This document shows, in pieces, positions 49,450 through 61,106 of a stretch of DNA of 64,000 bases (its first letter is position 1; each line of letters begins with the position of its first letter). The position numbers and the translations under genes are program-made. Under the pieces are notes generated by a model. That model was not told the DNA's origin. It was given only the letters and a program-made list of their open reading frames with translations, and ran no database searches. Origin of the DNA: Clostridia bacterium (GTDB lineage Bacteria > Bacillota > Clostridia > Lachnospirales > Lachnospiraceae); contig CAJTHL010000001.1 of the NCBI GenBank assembly GCA_910576205.1, positions 434,001 through 498,000 of the forward strand, given 5' to 3'.

Positions 49450-51459
49450 CTATTTCACAATCCGGTAATAGGTTCTTGCCGTCCAGCTATAGATGGCCAC
49501 ATAGAGGGCTGCGAAAACCAGGAAGCACATAAGCGTACACACCACATACAGTCTGGTGTTTGTCAAGTTAAAAAGCAAAAGGATTCTGGCAATCAGCGGA
49601 AACGCCACGGCCACATGGATACCTGCCGCCAGCAGGGGCAGGAAGAATACCGTGAGCACCTGGGAACGGATGGAAGCCCGCACCTCCGCCCAGCTCATCC
49701 CCACCTTCTGCATAATGACGAACCGCTCCTTGTCCTCATAACCCTCGGAGATCTGTTTGTAGTAGATGATTAGGACCGTCGCTACCAGAAACAGGCTTCC
49801 TAGGAAGATGCCAAGAAAAAACAGGCCGCCGTACACCCCGAAAAAATCCAATCTGGCCTCTGCCCTTGACTCTACGGTTCCGGCAAATTCCTCCTGGGAC
49901 AGCACCTGGCGAAGGTCACTGTAAAATGTCTCCTGGGTTCTGGCGTCGCTATCCGTGTCAAATCCATAGTACACCCGGAGGTTACTGGCATTCTCCCCGT
50001 ACACCTCCCGCTGGCGCTCCTCCAGACCGTAGAGCTCCTCCATATCCCGCACGACCAGATAATAGGTAGAAGCAATATCCGCGGCGCTCACACCATTTTC
50101 CAGAAAACTGTCCAGCTTCTCCACAATGGCATACTCCTTGTCAAACACCTTCAGGGAATCCGCCTCATAGGAGATATTCCGGTTGGCGTAAAACAAAACC
50201 TCCCCGCTCTTCAAGGTCTTATGGGCTCCGGTGAGCCGGTTGTAATCGGCCAGGGGCACAAAGAACAGATTGCTGATAAATTCCAGATCGGCAAACTCCC
50301 CCTTGGTGAGATCCACGCCTCCCAGCTCAAAGGTATCCCCATGCCGCACTGCGGCAAAGCTGAGATAACTATACCGCATTTCTCCCGTCACCGGGATCCC
50401 CTGCTCCTCCTGGAGCTGGGAAACCCTGGCCATCTGTTTCTCCCACGTCCCCTGTTCCTGAAGCTCCCCGTCTATCCGTGTGTATAGGGCAAAATCATTG
50501 GGGTAACGTGCCTCTAAGATATCCTCCATGCCGATCATCAGGGAGGTAGTGGAAGAAACCATCACCAGCACCATGGTGGACAGGACGCAGATACTGGCAA
50601 GCCCCACCGCGTTTCGCTTCATCCGGTAAAGGAGTCCGGACACGCTGGTAAAATGCCTGGTCTTATAATAATAGTTCTTGTTTTTCCGAAGGAGCTTTAG
50701 GAGCGCGATGCTTCCGGCCGTAAACAGGAAATAGGTTCCCGCTATGACCAGCATTACCGCCGGAAAAAACAGGCCGATGGAAGCTATGGGGTTGGTGATG
50801 GCGAGAGCCACATAATAGCCGGCTCCCAGGCAGATCACCCCAAGGAGCGCCATCAACCATTTTACCCGGGGTTCCTTCTCCCCCGTATTGCCTCCTTTGA
50901 GTAGCTCTACAGGGTTGGCCCACTGTACCTGGCGCACCATATTGGCATAGATCAGCAGAAAGATCACGCCAAACAGGGAAACCGTTGCCCACACTGCTTT
51001 CCCGGACAGGTAGAAGCCCAGGGATACCGCGCCTCCCAGCATCTTTGCGATAAGGAGAAACATGACCTTGTCCAGGGCGATCCCCACCAGAAGCCCGCCG
51101 CACAGGCTGATGACCGCCACAAAGAGCATTTCCCAGAAAAGCGCCCTGGAGATATGGCGTTTTTCCATACCCAGGATATTGAATACCCCAAACTCCTTTT
51201 TCCGCCGCTTTACCAGAAAGCTGTTGGTATAAAAGAGAAAGATCAAAGAAAAGACCATGATGATCCTGCTTCCCATGCCCATGGTGTATCCCAGCGTAGT
51301 CGCTCCCGGCATCTGGGCCAGGCCCGGATTCAAGGAGAGGGATTTCACAATATAGTACATGGCCACCGTGAATACGCAGGTGAGGATATAGGGAAAATAG
51401 GTTCCCCCGTTCTTTCGGATATTTCCAGCCGCCAGTTTCCTGTAAAATCCCCTACTCAT
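49450..51459 (-). CDS. Bce-type ABC transporter, permease (BceB/VraG-like)
   Basis: A 669-residue FtsX-type permease with about ten hydrophobic segments and a large extracellular domain between the seventh and eighth, as in BceB. The start YRKLAAGNIRKNGGTYFPYILTCVFTVAMYYI and MVFSLIFLFYTNSFLVKRRKKEFGVFNILGMEKRHI are hallmarks. These transporters protect against peptide antibiotics such as bacitracin and lantibiotics and signal drug flux to the kinase. It overlaps its ATPase gene by 8 bases. Confidence 0.93.
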   Translation of the reverse strand: MSRGFYRKLAAGNIRKNGGTYFPYILTCVFTVAMYYIVKSLSLNPGLAQMPGATTLGYTMGMGSRIIMVFSLIFLFYTNSFLVKRRKKEFGVFNILGMEKRHISRALFWEMLFVAVISLCGGLLVGIALDKVMFLLIAKMLGGAVSLGFYLSGKAVWATVSLFGVIFLLIYANMVRQVQWANPVELLKGGNTGEKEPRVKWLMALLGVICLGAGYYVALAITNPIASIGLFFPAVMLVIAGTYFLFTAGSIALLKLLRKNKNYYYKTRHFTSVSGLLYRMKRNAVGLASICVLSTMVLVMVSSTTSLMIGMEDILEARYPNDFALYTRIDGELQEQGTWEKQMARVSQLQEEQGIPVTGEMRYSYLSFAAVRHGDTFELGGVDLTKGEFADLEFISNLFFVPLADYNRLTGAHKTLKSGEVLFYANRNISYEADSLKVFDKEYAIVEKLDSFLENGVSAADIASTYYLVVRDMEELYGLEERQREVYGENASNLRVYYGFDTDSDARTQETFYSDLRQVLSQEEFAGTVESRAEARLDFFGVYGGLFFLGIFLGSLFLVATVLIIYYKQISEGYEDKERFVIMQKVGMSWAEVRASIRSQVLTVFFLPLLAAGIHVAVAFPLIARILLLFNLTNTRLYVVCTLMCFLVFAALYVAIYSWTARTYYRIVK

Positions 51460-52219
51460 AGCGCTCGCCTCCCTTTGCCAGAAGTGTCAAGGTATCGGAG
51501 ATCTTCTGGTACATCTCCTCATCCGTCTGTTTTCCCTTGTAGATCTGATGAAATACCTCCCCGTCCCGGATAAACAGCACCCGTCCCGCATGGCTGGCCG
51601 CCTTCACGGAGTGGGTCACCATGAGAATGGTCTGCCCCTCCTGGTTCACCTTCTCAAAGACCTTGAGGAGGCTGTCCGTAGCCCGGGAGTCTAAGGCCCC
51701 TGTAGGCTCATCCGCCAGCAGGAGCTTCGGGTTAGTGATGAGGGCCCTTGCCACGGCCGCCCGCTGCTTCTGGCCTCCAGATACCTCGTATGGATATTTT
51801 TCAAGGATCTCCGAGATCCCCAGCTTCTTTGCCAGAGGACGCAGGCGGGCGTCCATCTCCGCAAATTCCTTTCTGCCCAGCACCAGGGGCAGAAAAATAT
51901 TGTCCTGGATAGTAAAGGTATCCAACAGGTTAAAGTCCTGGAACACAAACCCCAGATTGTCCCGGCGGAATGCCGCCAGATCCTTCTCCCGTATCTGGGA
52001 GAGGCTCTTTCCATCCAGAAGCACCTGTCCGCTGGTTGGCTTATCTAAAGCCGCCAGAATATTTAAAAGGGTGGTCTTTCCGGAACCGGATTCCCCCATG
52101 ATCGCCACATATTCCCCCTGCTCCACAGAAAAAGACACATTGGTCAGGGCCTGGACCTGGTTGCCTCCGAAGCGTGTGGTATAAATTTTTTTTAAGCACT
52201 GGGCTTCTACTATCACCAT
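51452..52219 (-). CDS. Bce-type ABC transporter, ATP-binding protein (BceA-like)
   Basis: About 255 residues; start ATG 52219, 9 bases after GGAGG. Walker A GESGSGKTTLLN, Q-loop FQDFNLLD, signature VSGGQKQRAAVARAL, Walker B LLLADEPTGALDS and the H-loop VTHS are all intact. It belongs to the LolD/MacB-like group. It sits between the two-component genes and the permease. Confidence 0.94.
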   Translation of the reverse strand: MVIVEAQCLKKIYTTRFGGNQVQALTNVSFSVEQGEYVAIMGESGSGKTTLLNILAALDKPTSGQVLLDGKSLSQIREKDLAAFRRDNLGFVFQDFNLLDTFTIQDNIFLPLVLGRKEFAEMDARLRPLAKKLGISEILEKYPYEVSGGQKQRAAVARALITNPKLLLADEPTGALDSRATDSLLKVFEKVNQEGQTILMVTHSVKAASHAGRVLFIRDGEVFHQIYKGKQTDEEMYQKISDTLTLLAKGGERYE

Positions 52220-52261
52220 ATTTATCAACCTCCATCTAAGTTCTGTTCCTTTTGTGTCTTT

Positions 52262-52335
52262 ACTATAACAAAACGGCCGCCTGCCCGCCATTGATCCTGG
52301 TGACAATCCAGCCGTTTTGTGTGACATTTTTGTAA
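52262..52335 (-). promoter_or_regulatory. BceR-type operator and likely promoter of bceAB-like genes
   Basis: The gap between kinase and ATPase genes contains TGACA-N4-TGTAA (52322-52335), matching the published BceR-family consensus TNACA-N4-TGTAA. A TATAGT -10-like site (52262-52267) lies about 55 bases downstream. A stem ACAAAACGGC/GCCGTTTTGT lies between them and could end the two-component transcript. Confidence 0.65.
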
Positions 52336-52339
52336 GGCC

Positions 52340-53332
52340 TTACTCCACCTCCAGCTTCTCCCTGTGAAGGTCTATGGAAAATACGCTTCCCTTTCCAAGC
52401 TCCGACTCCACCTGGATCTCGTGCCCCAGCATCCGCGCCGTCCGCCGGCACAGGTAAAGGCCAAGCCCTGTAGACTTCTTGCCGGAACGGCCATTATAGC
52501 CGGTAAATCCCTTCTCAAAGATCCTGGGAACATCCTCCGGCGAAATGCCGATGCCTGTATCCGCGATCTTCAGCACCAGCTCCGGCGTCACGGTAATGGT
52601 GACCGATCCCTGGCCGGTGTATTTCACCGCGTTGGACAAAAGCTGCTCTATGATAAACAGAAGCCATTTTTCGTCCGTCAGTACACGCATGGACACAGGC
52701 TCATAGACAAGCCTGGTATGCCTGCGGATAAACTGAGGCGCATATTTGTGAACCGCCTGTCTGATAATGGCATCCAGATCGTACTCCCGGAAAACAAAAT
52801 CCGACGCACCCTCCCCCAGGCAGATATAGTTCAGAGCCATCTCCGCATAGGACTCAATGCGGAAGAGCTCTGCTCCCAGTTCCCTGTGCTCCGCCGTATC
52901 CTCCGCCTGCAAAAGCATACCCATCACTGCAATGGGGGTCTTGATCTGATGTACCCAGGTGGTATAATAGTCCATGCTCTCCCGCCGCTCGTTCTGCCAT
53001 CGAATAAGGTTTTCATCGCAGATCTGCTTTAGGGCCCCAAGAATTTCCTGGTAATCCTCCTCCGCAAGCGTTCGTGGCTCTGGCAGCTTAGAAAGCAGCG
53101 TCTGCACATTCCTCCCAATGTTTTTCCGGTTTTCATGGGCCCTATAATAAGAAATAAAATGCCCCACCAGCACAGCGCCCCCCACCAGGACACACAGCCC
53201 GCCGGCATACAGCACCGCCTCTGTTTCCAGGTTATAGAGGGAAAAGATAAACCCGTAAATACCGGAAAAGACCAGAAACAAAAGGGCCGTGAGACGAAAT
53301 TCCCAAAGATACCGAAAGAAAATCTTTTTCAT
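52340..53332 (-). CDS. Bce-type intramembrane-sensing histidine kinase (BceS-like)
   Basis: A 330-residue kinase. Two membrane segments (about residues 12-32 and 38-60) are separated by only a few residues, so there is no extracellular sensing domain; such kinases read the activity of the ABC transporter. The phosphoacceptor is in WVHQIKTPIAVM, N-box LLSNAVKYTGQG, and G-boxes IADTGIGI and GLGLYLCRRTA. The ATG overlaps the regulator stop by 4 bases. Confidence 0.93.
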   Translation of the reverse strand: MKKIFFRYLWEFRLTALLFLVFSGIYGFIFSLYNLETEAVLYAGGLCVLVGGAVLVGHFISYYRAHENRKNIGRNVQTLLSKLPEPRTLAEEDYQEILGALKQICDENLIRWQNERRESMDYYTTWVHQIKTPIAVMGMLLQAEDTAEHRELGAELFRIESYAEMALNYICLGEGASDFVFREYDLDAIIRQAVHKYAPQFIRRHTRLVYEPVSMRVLTDEKWLLFIIEQLLSNAVKYTGQGSVTITVTPELVLKIADTGIGISPEDVPRIFEKGFTGYNGRSGKKSTGLGLYLCRRTARMLGHEIQVESELGKGSVFSIDLHREKLEVE

Positions 53333-54000
53333 TCCACTATATACCCGCTTCCCACCTTCGTCGTGATAAAGTCCCTAAGCCCTGCGCCCTCCAGTTTTCT
53401 GCGAAGCCGGGTCACATTGACCGTCAGGGTATTCTCCTCCACATAGGAATCCATCTGCCACAACTTTGTCATAAGGGCTTCCCGGCTGACAACCTTTCCC
53501 TTATTTTCCAGCAGGGTCTGTAAAATCCGGAACTCATTCTTTGTCAGCTCCACCCGCTCCCCCTGGTAAGTCATGGAAGTGTCGTTTAAATTCAGAATGG
53601 CTCCCCTGTGCTCCAGAACCGGAATTTTCCCGCCCATATCATAAGTCCTTCGCAGCACGGCCTGGATTTTGGCTGTCATTACGCTTAAATCCACAGGCTT
53701 GGGAATAAAATCGTCCCCGCCCATATTCATGGCCATGACAATGTTCATATTGTCCGAGGCCGACGACAAAAAGACAATGGGCACATTGGAAATCCTGCGG
53801 ATTTCACCGCACCAGTGGTATCCGTTGTAAAAGGGCAGCATAATGTCTACCAGCACCATATGGGGATCATATGCCACAAAGGCCGGAATCACATTCCGGA
53901 AATCCTCCACACAGGAGGCCTCGTTTCCCCAGGCCTCCAGCTGCTTTTTTATGGCCCCTGCCATGGTGAAATCGTCCTCGATTATTAAAATGCGGTACAT
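53329..54000 (-). CDS. OmpR-family response regulator (BceR-like)
   Basis: A 223-residue regulator. Receiver domain with IIEDDFTMAG, phosphoacceptor Asp in MVLVDIMLPFYNG, and FIPKPVDLSVM; C-terminal winged helix with VELTKNEFRILQTLLENKG and TVNVTRLRRKLEGAGL. SD AAAGGAGAGG precedes the ATG. It is likely to bind the TNACA-N4-TGTAA site in front of the transporter genes. Confidence 0.94.
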   Translation of the reverse strand: MYRILIIEDDFTMAGAIKKQLEAWGNEASCVEDFRNVIPAFVAYDPHMVLVDIMLPFYNGYHWCGEIRRISNVPIVFLSSASDNMNIVMAMNMGGDDFIPKPVDLSVMTAKIQAVLRRTYDMGGKIPVLEHRGAILNLNDTSMTYQGERVELTKNEFRILQTLLENKGKVVSREALMTKLWQMDSYVEENTLTVNVTRLRRKLEGAGLRDFITTKVGSGYIVE

Positions 54001-54031
54001 TTCCTCTCCTTTGAAGATCTCTTACCAAAGT

Positions 54032-54772
54032 CTATTCACTGCCTGTTCCCAAAAGCCTGCAAAGCTCTTTGTACTCCTCCCCGGTCACCTCCCGGTAATG
54101 GCCCGGCGCAATCCCCTTCAGCTCAATGTTCATAATGCGCACCCGCTTCAACCGCTCCACCCGGTATCCAAGGGCCTCGCACATGCGCCGGATCTGCCGG
54201 TTCAGCCCCTGGGTCAGGATAATGCGAAAGCCCTGTTTCCCCGTGCGTTCCACCTTACAGGGGCGTGTCACCGCGTCCAGCAGCACCTCCCCCTTCTCCA
54301 CCTTGCGGATACGGACGCCCTTTCGCATCTGCTCCAGAAACGCCTCCGTCACCGGCTTATTCACCGTCACCAGGTACTCCCGCTCGTGGGCGTTGGATGC
54401 CTTCAGGATCCGGTTTACCAGCTCCCCGTTATTGGTCATGAGGATCAGCCCTTCCGAATCCTTATCCAGCCTTCCGATGGGATAGATCCGGGTAGGATAC
54501 CCCACAAAATCCACGATATTTCTCCGCTCCCGCTTATCCGTAGTGCAGATTACGCCCTCCGGCTTGTTGACCGCCAGCAGGATCTCCCTCTTTGGCCCCT
54601 CGCTCACCTGCTTTTTCCCCACGCAGATCACCTGGCTGGGGCGTATCTTCATGCCTGTTATGGCAGTCTCCCCGTCCACGCTCACCCTGCCCTGGGCAAT
54701 GAGGCGGTCCGCCTCCCTGCGTGAACAGACTCCCTTATCACTGAGATATTTATTTAAACGAATTTCTTCCAT
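54032..54772 (-). CDS. rluF: 23S rRNA pseudouridine synthase, RluF type
   Basis: A 246-residue pseudouridine synthase. An S4 RNA-binding domain (RLNKYLSDKGVCSRREADRLIAQGRVSVDG) is followed by the catalytic domain with the Asp in YPIGRLDKDSEGLILMTN, then HEREYLVTVNKPVTEAF and LTQGLNRQIRRMCEALGY. The GRLDKDS form and HE-x-EYLVTVNKPVT match RluF more than RluB/RsuA. It starts 19 bases after the oxidoreductase stop. Confidence 0.9.
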   Translation of the reverse strand: MEEIRLNKYLSDKGVCSRREADRLIAQGRVSVDGETAITGMKIRPSQVICVGKKQVSEGPKREILLAVNKPEGVICTTDKRERRNIVDFVGYPTRIYPIGRLDKDSEGLILMTNNGELVNRILKASNAHEREYLVTVNKPVTEAFLEQMRKGVRIRKVEKGEVLLDAVTRPCKVERTGKQGFRIILTQGLNRQIRRMCEALGYRVERLKRVRIMNIELKGIAPGHYREVTGEEYKELCRLLGTGSE

Positions 54773-54791
54773 ACTGTTTTTCCGCTCCCGC

Positions 54792-55772
54792 CTATTTCCC
54801 GGCCTCTTTGTTTCCGGCTTCCTTCTCCCTTGCCCGCTCCAGAATTTCCATCACCAGCAGGCTGTGCTCCAGCCGCCTGTCAAAAGCTTCCTTATCCCGG
54901 CTCTTATAATACTTTGCAAAGGCCGCCAGCTCATAGTACAGGCGTTCCGGGCTGTCCGCCAGGCGATACTGCTGCGGCTCACACTTATTTTTCTGGAAAG
55001 AAAACTCTGTCAGCTCATTTGCCAGGGAATGGCTCACCAGACAGCCCTTATCTCCCTGAATGCTGAAGCCGCAGGGAGCTCCACAGTCTTTTGCCCCGAT
55101 TAAGACACACTGAAAATCCGGATATTCCAGAACCAGAATCCCGGAGGTATCCACCCCCCGCTCCATATTGGGGTAGTAATGCACAGACACAGGTCTGCCA
55201 AAAAGCCCGGCCGCCAGGTGGATATTGTAGACATTCAGATCCAGAAGGGCCCCGCCCGCCTTCTCCGGATCAAATACCGGCGCGATAACGCCCTGCTTAA
55301 AAGCGTCATACCGGCTGGAATACTGGGAATAATTCATCTGCACAATCTTTACATCCCCCACCCCGGGCAACAGCTCCTTCATTCTGGCAAAGTTGGGGTT
55401 GTACTGATTGGTAATAGCCTCAAAAATCCAGAGCCCCTTCTCCCGGGCAAATTCCGCCAGCTCCCGGGCCTCCCCAAGAGTCACCGTAAAGGGCTTCTCC
55501 AGAATCACATGTTTCCCTGCCTCCAGGGCTTCCTTTGCGAAAGCAAAATGCAGGGTATTGGGCAGCGCGATATACACCGCATCAATCCGGGGGTCTGCCA
55601 GCATGCTTTTATATGTCTCATACTCCACAGGAATCCCGTATTTTCCACAGATATCAGCCCGCACCTGGGGCTTCCTGGCAAAAAGCCCGTAAATCTCCAT
55701 CTCCTCCACCAGAGCCGCCGCATCCAAAAATGTCGGAACAATCAGCCCGGCTCCCGCTACTCCTACTCTCAT
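54792..55772 (-). CDS. Gfo/Idh/MocA-family oxidoreductase
   Basis: About 326 residues; start ATG 55772 after AGGAAGG. An NAD(P)-dependent sugar or cyclitol oxidoreductase. N-terminal Rossmann fold: VGVAGAGLIVPTFL, then DAVYIALPN and the EKPFTVTLGEA motif with the conserved Lys-Pro. The C-terminal domain has the YSRYDAFKQG and GGALLDLNVYNIH region, with Asp and His typical of the catalytic set. Substrate not deducible; neighbours give no clue. Confidence 0.9.
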   Translation of the reverse strand: MRVGVAGAGLIVPTFLDAAALVEEMEIYGLFARKPQVRADICGKYGIPVEYETYKSMLADPRIDAVYIALPNTLHFAFAKEALEAGKHVILEKPFTVTLGEARELAEFAREKGLWIFEAITNQYNPNFARMKELLPGVGDVKIVQMNYSQYSSRYDAFKQGVIAPVFDPEKAGGALLDLNVYNIHLAAGLFGRPVSVHYYPNMERGVDTSGILVLEYPDFQCVLIGAKDCGAPCGFSIQGDKGCLVSHSLANELTEFSFQKNKCEPQQYRLADSPERLYYELAAFAKYYKSRDKEAFDRRLEHSLLVMEILERAREKEAGNKEAGK

Positions 55773-55796
55773 ATGCATCCTTCCTTTCTAATCGGA

Positions 55797-55828
55797 AAGG
55801 GGGCCTTGTCCGAAAACACTGCCCCCTT
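55797..55828 (-). terminator. Possible weak terminator after guaB
   Basis: Stem AAGGGGGC/GCCCCCTT (55797-55804 with 55821-55828), followed by only TTT on the minus strand, 75 bases after the guaB stop. Partial readthrough into the oxidoreductase gene is likely. Confidence 0.45.
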
Positions 55829-55902
55829 GAACTATATGATCTCTTTCCTCGCATCAGACAGGCAGATTGTCTGCAAAACCTGTTCTGCCATCAGCAGGCG
55901 TC

Positions 55903-57357
<1,455 letters not shown>

Positions 57358-57412
57358 TTAGAGACCCTCCCTTTCTCTCCGAATCCATCTTTCATTTGGT
57401 TATAGTTTCTCT

Positions 57413-57441
57413 ATACTATCAAAAAAGCCCAGGCCTGTCAA
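57413..57441 (-). promoter_or_regulatory. Promoter of guaB
   Basis: Minus strand: -35 TTGACA (57436-57441), 17-base spacer, -10 TAGTAT (57413-57418). Confidence 0.75.
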
Positions 57442-57459
57442 TCGCTTTTTCACGATTTC

Positions 57460-57954
57460 TTAACGTAAGATTTTGTTGGGCGTAAGGGTCTGGAAAATTT
57501 TCAAAAGCTCCTCCTCGGGCTCAATGATTACCTCCACGAGATTCTGATTCTGCTTGAAAATCAGCGCATAAGGCTGGAATCCCGTGGACCCGGTCATAGC
57601 GTGAATCTGTTTCATGGACTGCCTTTTATAGCCGTCCAGGCGCACTGAATCCTTGCAGGCCATACACTCCAGCTCTTCCATCTGAAAGCTGCCCAGTTTC
57701 TTGCGCTTCCTGGTCTTAACCACATCAATGTCAAGCTGCCCGTTCACAAAAAGATACTCATACTCCACATTCTGGTTGTTGCCCAGATACCAGGTGGCTA
57801 TGGCTGCAATCACCAGCAACACAATGCACCGCACATCCAGCAGTAATGTTACCGCGGCCAGAAACACCGTCAGCACCATACAGGCTTTCTGTAAACCGCC
57901 CGTTCGGTTGTCCTTTCTGGCCTTTACAATCTGTTCCACATATAAGTCATGCAT
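57460..57954 (-). CDS. Hypothetical membrane protein with two TM segments (DUF6106-like)
   Basis: About 164 residues; start ATG 57954 behind AAAAGGGG. The N-terminus (MHDLYVEQIVKARKD) is followed by a hydrophobic hairpin (about residues 23-57: ACMVLTVFLAAVTLL and IVLLVIAAIATWYLG). The rest is cytoplasmic with VEYEYLFVNGQLDIDVVKTRKRKKLGSF, typical of a Lachnospiraceae family I know as DUF6106. Function is unknown. Upstream is a 30-residue ORF. Confidence 0.75.
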   Translation of the reverse strand: MHDLYVEQIVKARKDNRTGGLQKACMVLTVFLAAVTLLLDVRCIVLLVIAAIATWYLGNNQNVEYEYLFVNGQLDIDVVKTRKRKKLGSFQMEELECMACKDSVRLDGYKRQSMKQIHAMTGSTGFQPYALIFKQNQNLVEVIIEPEEELLKIFQTLTPNKILR

Positions 57955-57997
57955 CCCGATTCCCCTTTTCTCCTGTTGTCTGCGTTTTCCCTTTTTA

Positions 57998-58090
57998 TCA
58001 ATACAACACAGTTTTTCCCACTTCTTTATATAGAAGGATACCACGCCGGTCCCATAATTTCAAGGACTTTCTCCCCCCTTTGAAAGCCAT
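57998..58090 (-). CDS. Possible 30-residue small protein
   Basis: An ORF starting MAFKGGRKSLKLWDRRG and ending in VGKTVLY, basic, with a perfect SD AAGGAGG 6 bases before the ATG, 43 bases before the membrane-protein gene. A TTGGAT-N16-TATAAA promoter-like site overlaps the SD, which would put the transcript start too close to the ATG, so the ORF may be fortuitous. Confidence 0.3.
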   Translation of the reverse strand: MAFKGGRKSLKLWDRRGILLYKEVGKTVLY

Positions 58091-58129
58091 GAAGATCCTC
58101 CTTTATAAGGGCGTCAGAATAAAATCCAA

Positions 58130-58172
58130 GAAAAAAAGTGTGCCTCCGGATTCCTTTCCGGAAGCACACTTT
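58130..58172 (-). terminator. Terminator of the groES-groEL operon
   Basis: Stem AAAGTGTGC/GCACACTTT with an inner CCGG/CCGG pairing, followed by seven T on the minus strand, 69 bases after the groEL stop. Confidence 0.9.
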
Positions 58173-58240
58173 GTAATTTACCATATTTCCCAGGAAGCTT
58201 TGCCTGTCTTTCAAGGCCTCTTACCGGAAGCTCCGGGAGC

Positions 58241-59908
<1,668 letters not shown>

Positions 59909-59913
59909 TTATC

Positions 59914-60201
59914 TTATTTCTCAACGATTGCCAGGATGTCGTTCTGACGTACGATAATGTACTCGTCCTCTCCCAGCTTCACTTCGTTTCCAGCGTATTT
60001 GGAATAGATTACCTTATCGCCGGCCTTTACCTGCATGGTCACTTCTTTTCCGTCAACCATTCCGCCGGGGCCTACGGCAATAACCTCCGCCTCCTGGGGC
60101 TTCTCCTGGGATTTGCTTGTAAGGATAATGCCGGACGCAGTTGTCTCTTCAGCTTCAGATTGTTTCAATACAACTCTGTCTCCTAATGGTACTAACTTCA
60201 T
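59914..60201 (-). CDS. groES: 10-kDa co-chaperonin GroES
   Basis: A 95-residue co-chaperonin lid. Start MKLVPLGDRVVLKQSEAEE, mobile loop TASGIILTSKSQEKPQEAEVIAVG and the roof/tail EYIIVRQNDILAIVE. SD AAGGAGGAG. It is first in the groESL operon, directly after the CIRCE element. Confidence 0.97.
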   Translation of the reverse strand: MKLVPLGDRVVLKQSEAEETTASGIILTSKSQEKPQEAEVIAVGPGGMVDGKEVTMQVKAGDKVIYSKYAGNEVKLGEDEYIIVRQNDILAIVEK

Positions 60202-60238
60202 GTTTACTCCTCCTTATAATCTGAATCTTTTTTGGTTA

Positions 60239-60265
60239 TTAGCACTCACCAACATCGAGTGCTAA
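60239..60265 (-). promoter_or_regulatory. CIRCE operator (HrcA binding site)
   Basis: TTAGCACTC-N9-GAGTGCTAA, a perfect match to the CIRCE consensus, 38 bases before the groES ATG. HrcA bound here represses the chaperonin operon; hrcA is not in this window. Confidence 0.97.
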
Positions 60266-60277
60266 CCTCTGTGCATT

Positions 60278-60306
60278 ATAATAATGCTTTCTTTTTTATT
60301 TGTCAA
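60278..60306 (-). promoter_or_regulatory. Sigma-A promoter of groESL
   Basis: Minus strand: -35 TTGACA (60301-60306), 17-base spacer, -10 TATTAT (60278-60283); a TATAAT overlaps at 60275-60280 with 20-base spacing. CIRCE starts 12 bases downstream, so HrcA would block transcription at the start point. Confidence 0.8.
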
Positions 60307-60463
60307 CACCTTTCCTGAAATTTATATTTTTTTTATAATTCTTCCCTGCTGCGGTTTTTTTACGCTTTCTTTACGCCCCTCCCCCTTTTCTTTACGCCTT
60401 TTTTACCTACTTCCCTATTATAATAAACCTATATTACAATTCTTATTAACAAAGGAGAGCAGT

Positions 60464-61045
60464 ATGAGAGAAGAAGTAAAAGATATCCTGTACGATGGGG
60501 AAAAAATCCTGTGGGAAGGGAAGGCAGAGCCCTTTGAACTGCTGGAGCCCCCTTTTAAGAATTCCATTATCCTTACCTGGTGTATCAGCGCCGTGGTCGT
60601 GATCGCGTTCCTGGTACTATACATCCCCTTCCATATCCGTTCGGGAGGAAAAATGGCACAGTTTGTGATTTCCTTTGTGCTGGTCTGCATGATCCCTTTT
60701 GTGCTGTCCATCCGCCCCATCACCACAAGAAATGCCCTGCGAAAAAAGATCACTTACCTGTTTACCACCGAAAGAGCCATCTGCGTCAATGACAGCCAGA
60801 TCAATGCCTTTGCCATCTGCAAGGATACCCCCTGTAAACTGGAAACCCTGCCAGACGGCAGCAGCGTTATTTACATGGGAGAGGGCGCAATGAAGATCAA
60901 ATCCAAGGGCAGCCGGGACGCCTCCGTGTTCCGCATTAAAAATTCCGATTCGGAGGATCTGACCGGGATGGTGTTCTACGGTGTAAAGGACGCCAAGGCG
61001 ATCTGTAAAAATTTTGCCCCATTTTCATCTGTCATAGAAGCATAA
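60464..61045 (+). CDS. PH-domain-like membrane protein, unknown function
   Basis: About 193 residues; start ATG 60464 behind AAAGGAGAG. The N-terminal VKDILYDGEKILWEGKAEP is typical of bacterial PH-like (bPH) domain proteins. Two membrane segments follow (about residues 35-55 and 63-82), then a soluble C-terminal beta-rich domain with YLFTTERAICVN. A TATAAT 43 bases upstream has no obvious -35. I know no function for this family. It ends at a shared terminator with codY. Confidence 0.75.
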   Translation: MREEVKDILYDGEKILWEGKAEPFELLEPPFKNSIILTWCISAVVVIAFLVLYIPFHIRSGGKMAQFVISFVLVCMIPFVLSIRPITTRNALRKKITYLFTTERAICVNDSQINAFAICKDTPCKLETLPDGSSVIYMGEGAMKIKSKGSRDASVFRIKNSDSEDLTGMVFYGVKDAKAICKNFAPFSSVIEA

Positions 61046-61057
61046 AACTTTAAAAAT

Positions 61058-61097
61058 AAAGAAAGGACTGCACATTCAGGTGCGGTCCTTTCTTTTT
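61058..61097 (+). terminator. Bidirectional terminator between the PH-like gene and codY
   Basis: A 16-bp stem (61058-61073 with 61080-61095, core GAAAGGACTGCAC) with a 6-base loop and A/T tracts on both sides, 10 bases before the convergent codY stop. Confidence 0.88.
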
Positions 61098-61106
61098 ATG
61101 CCGTCT

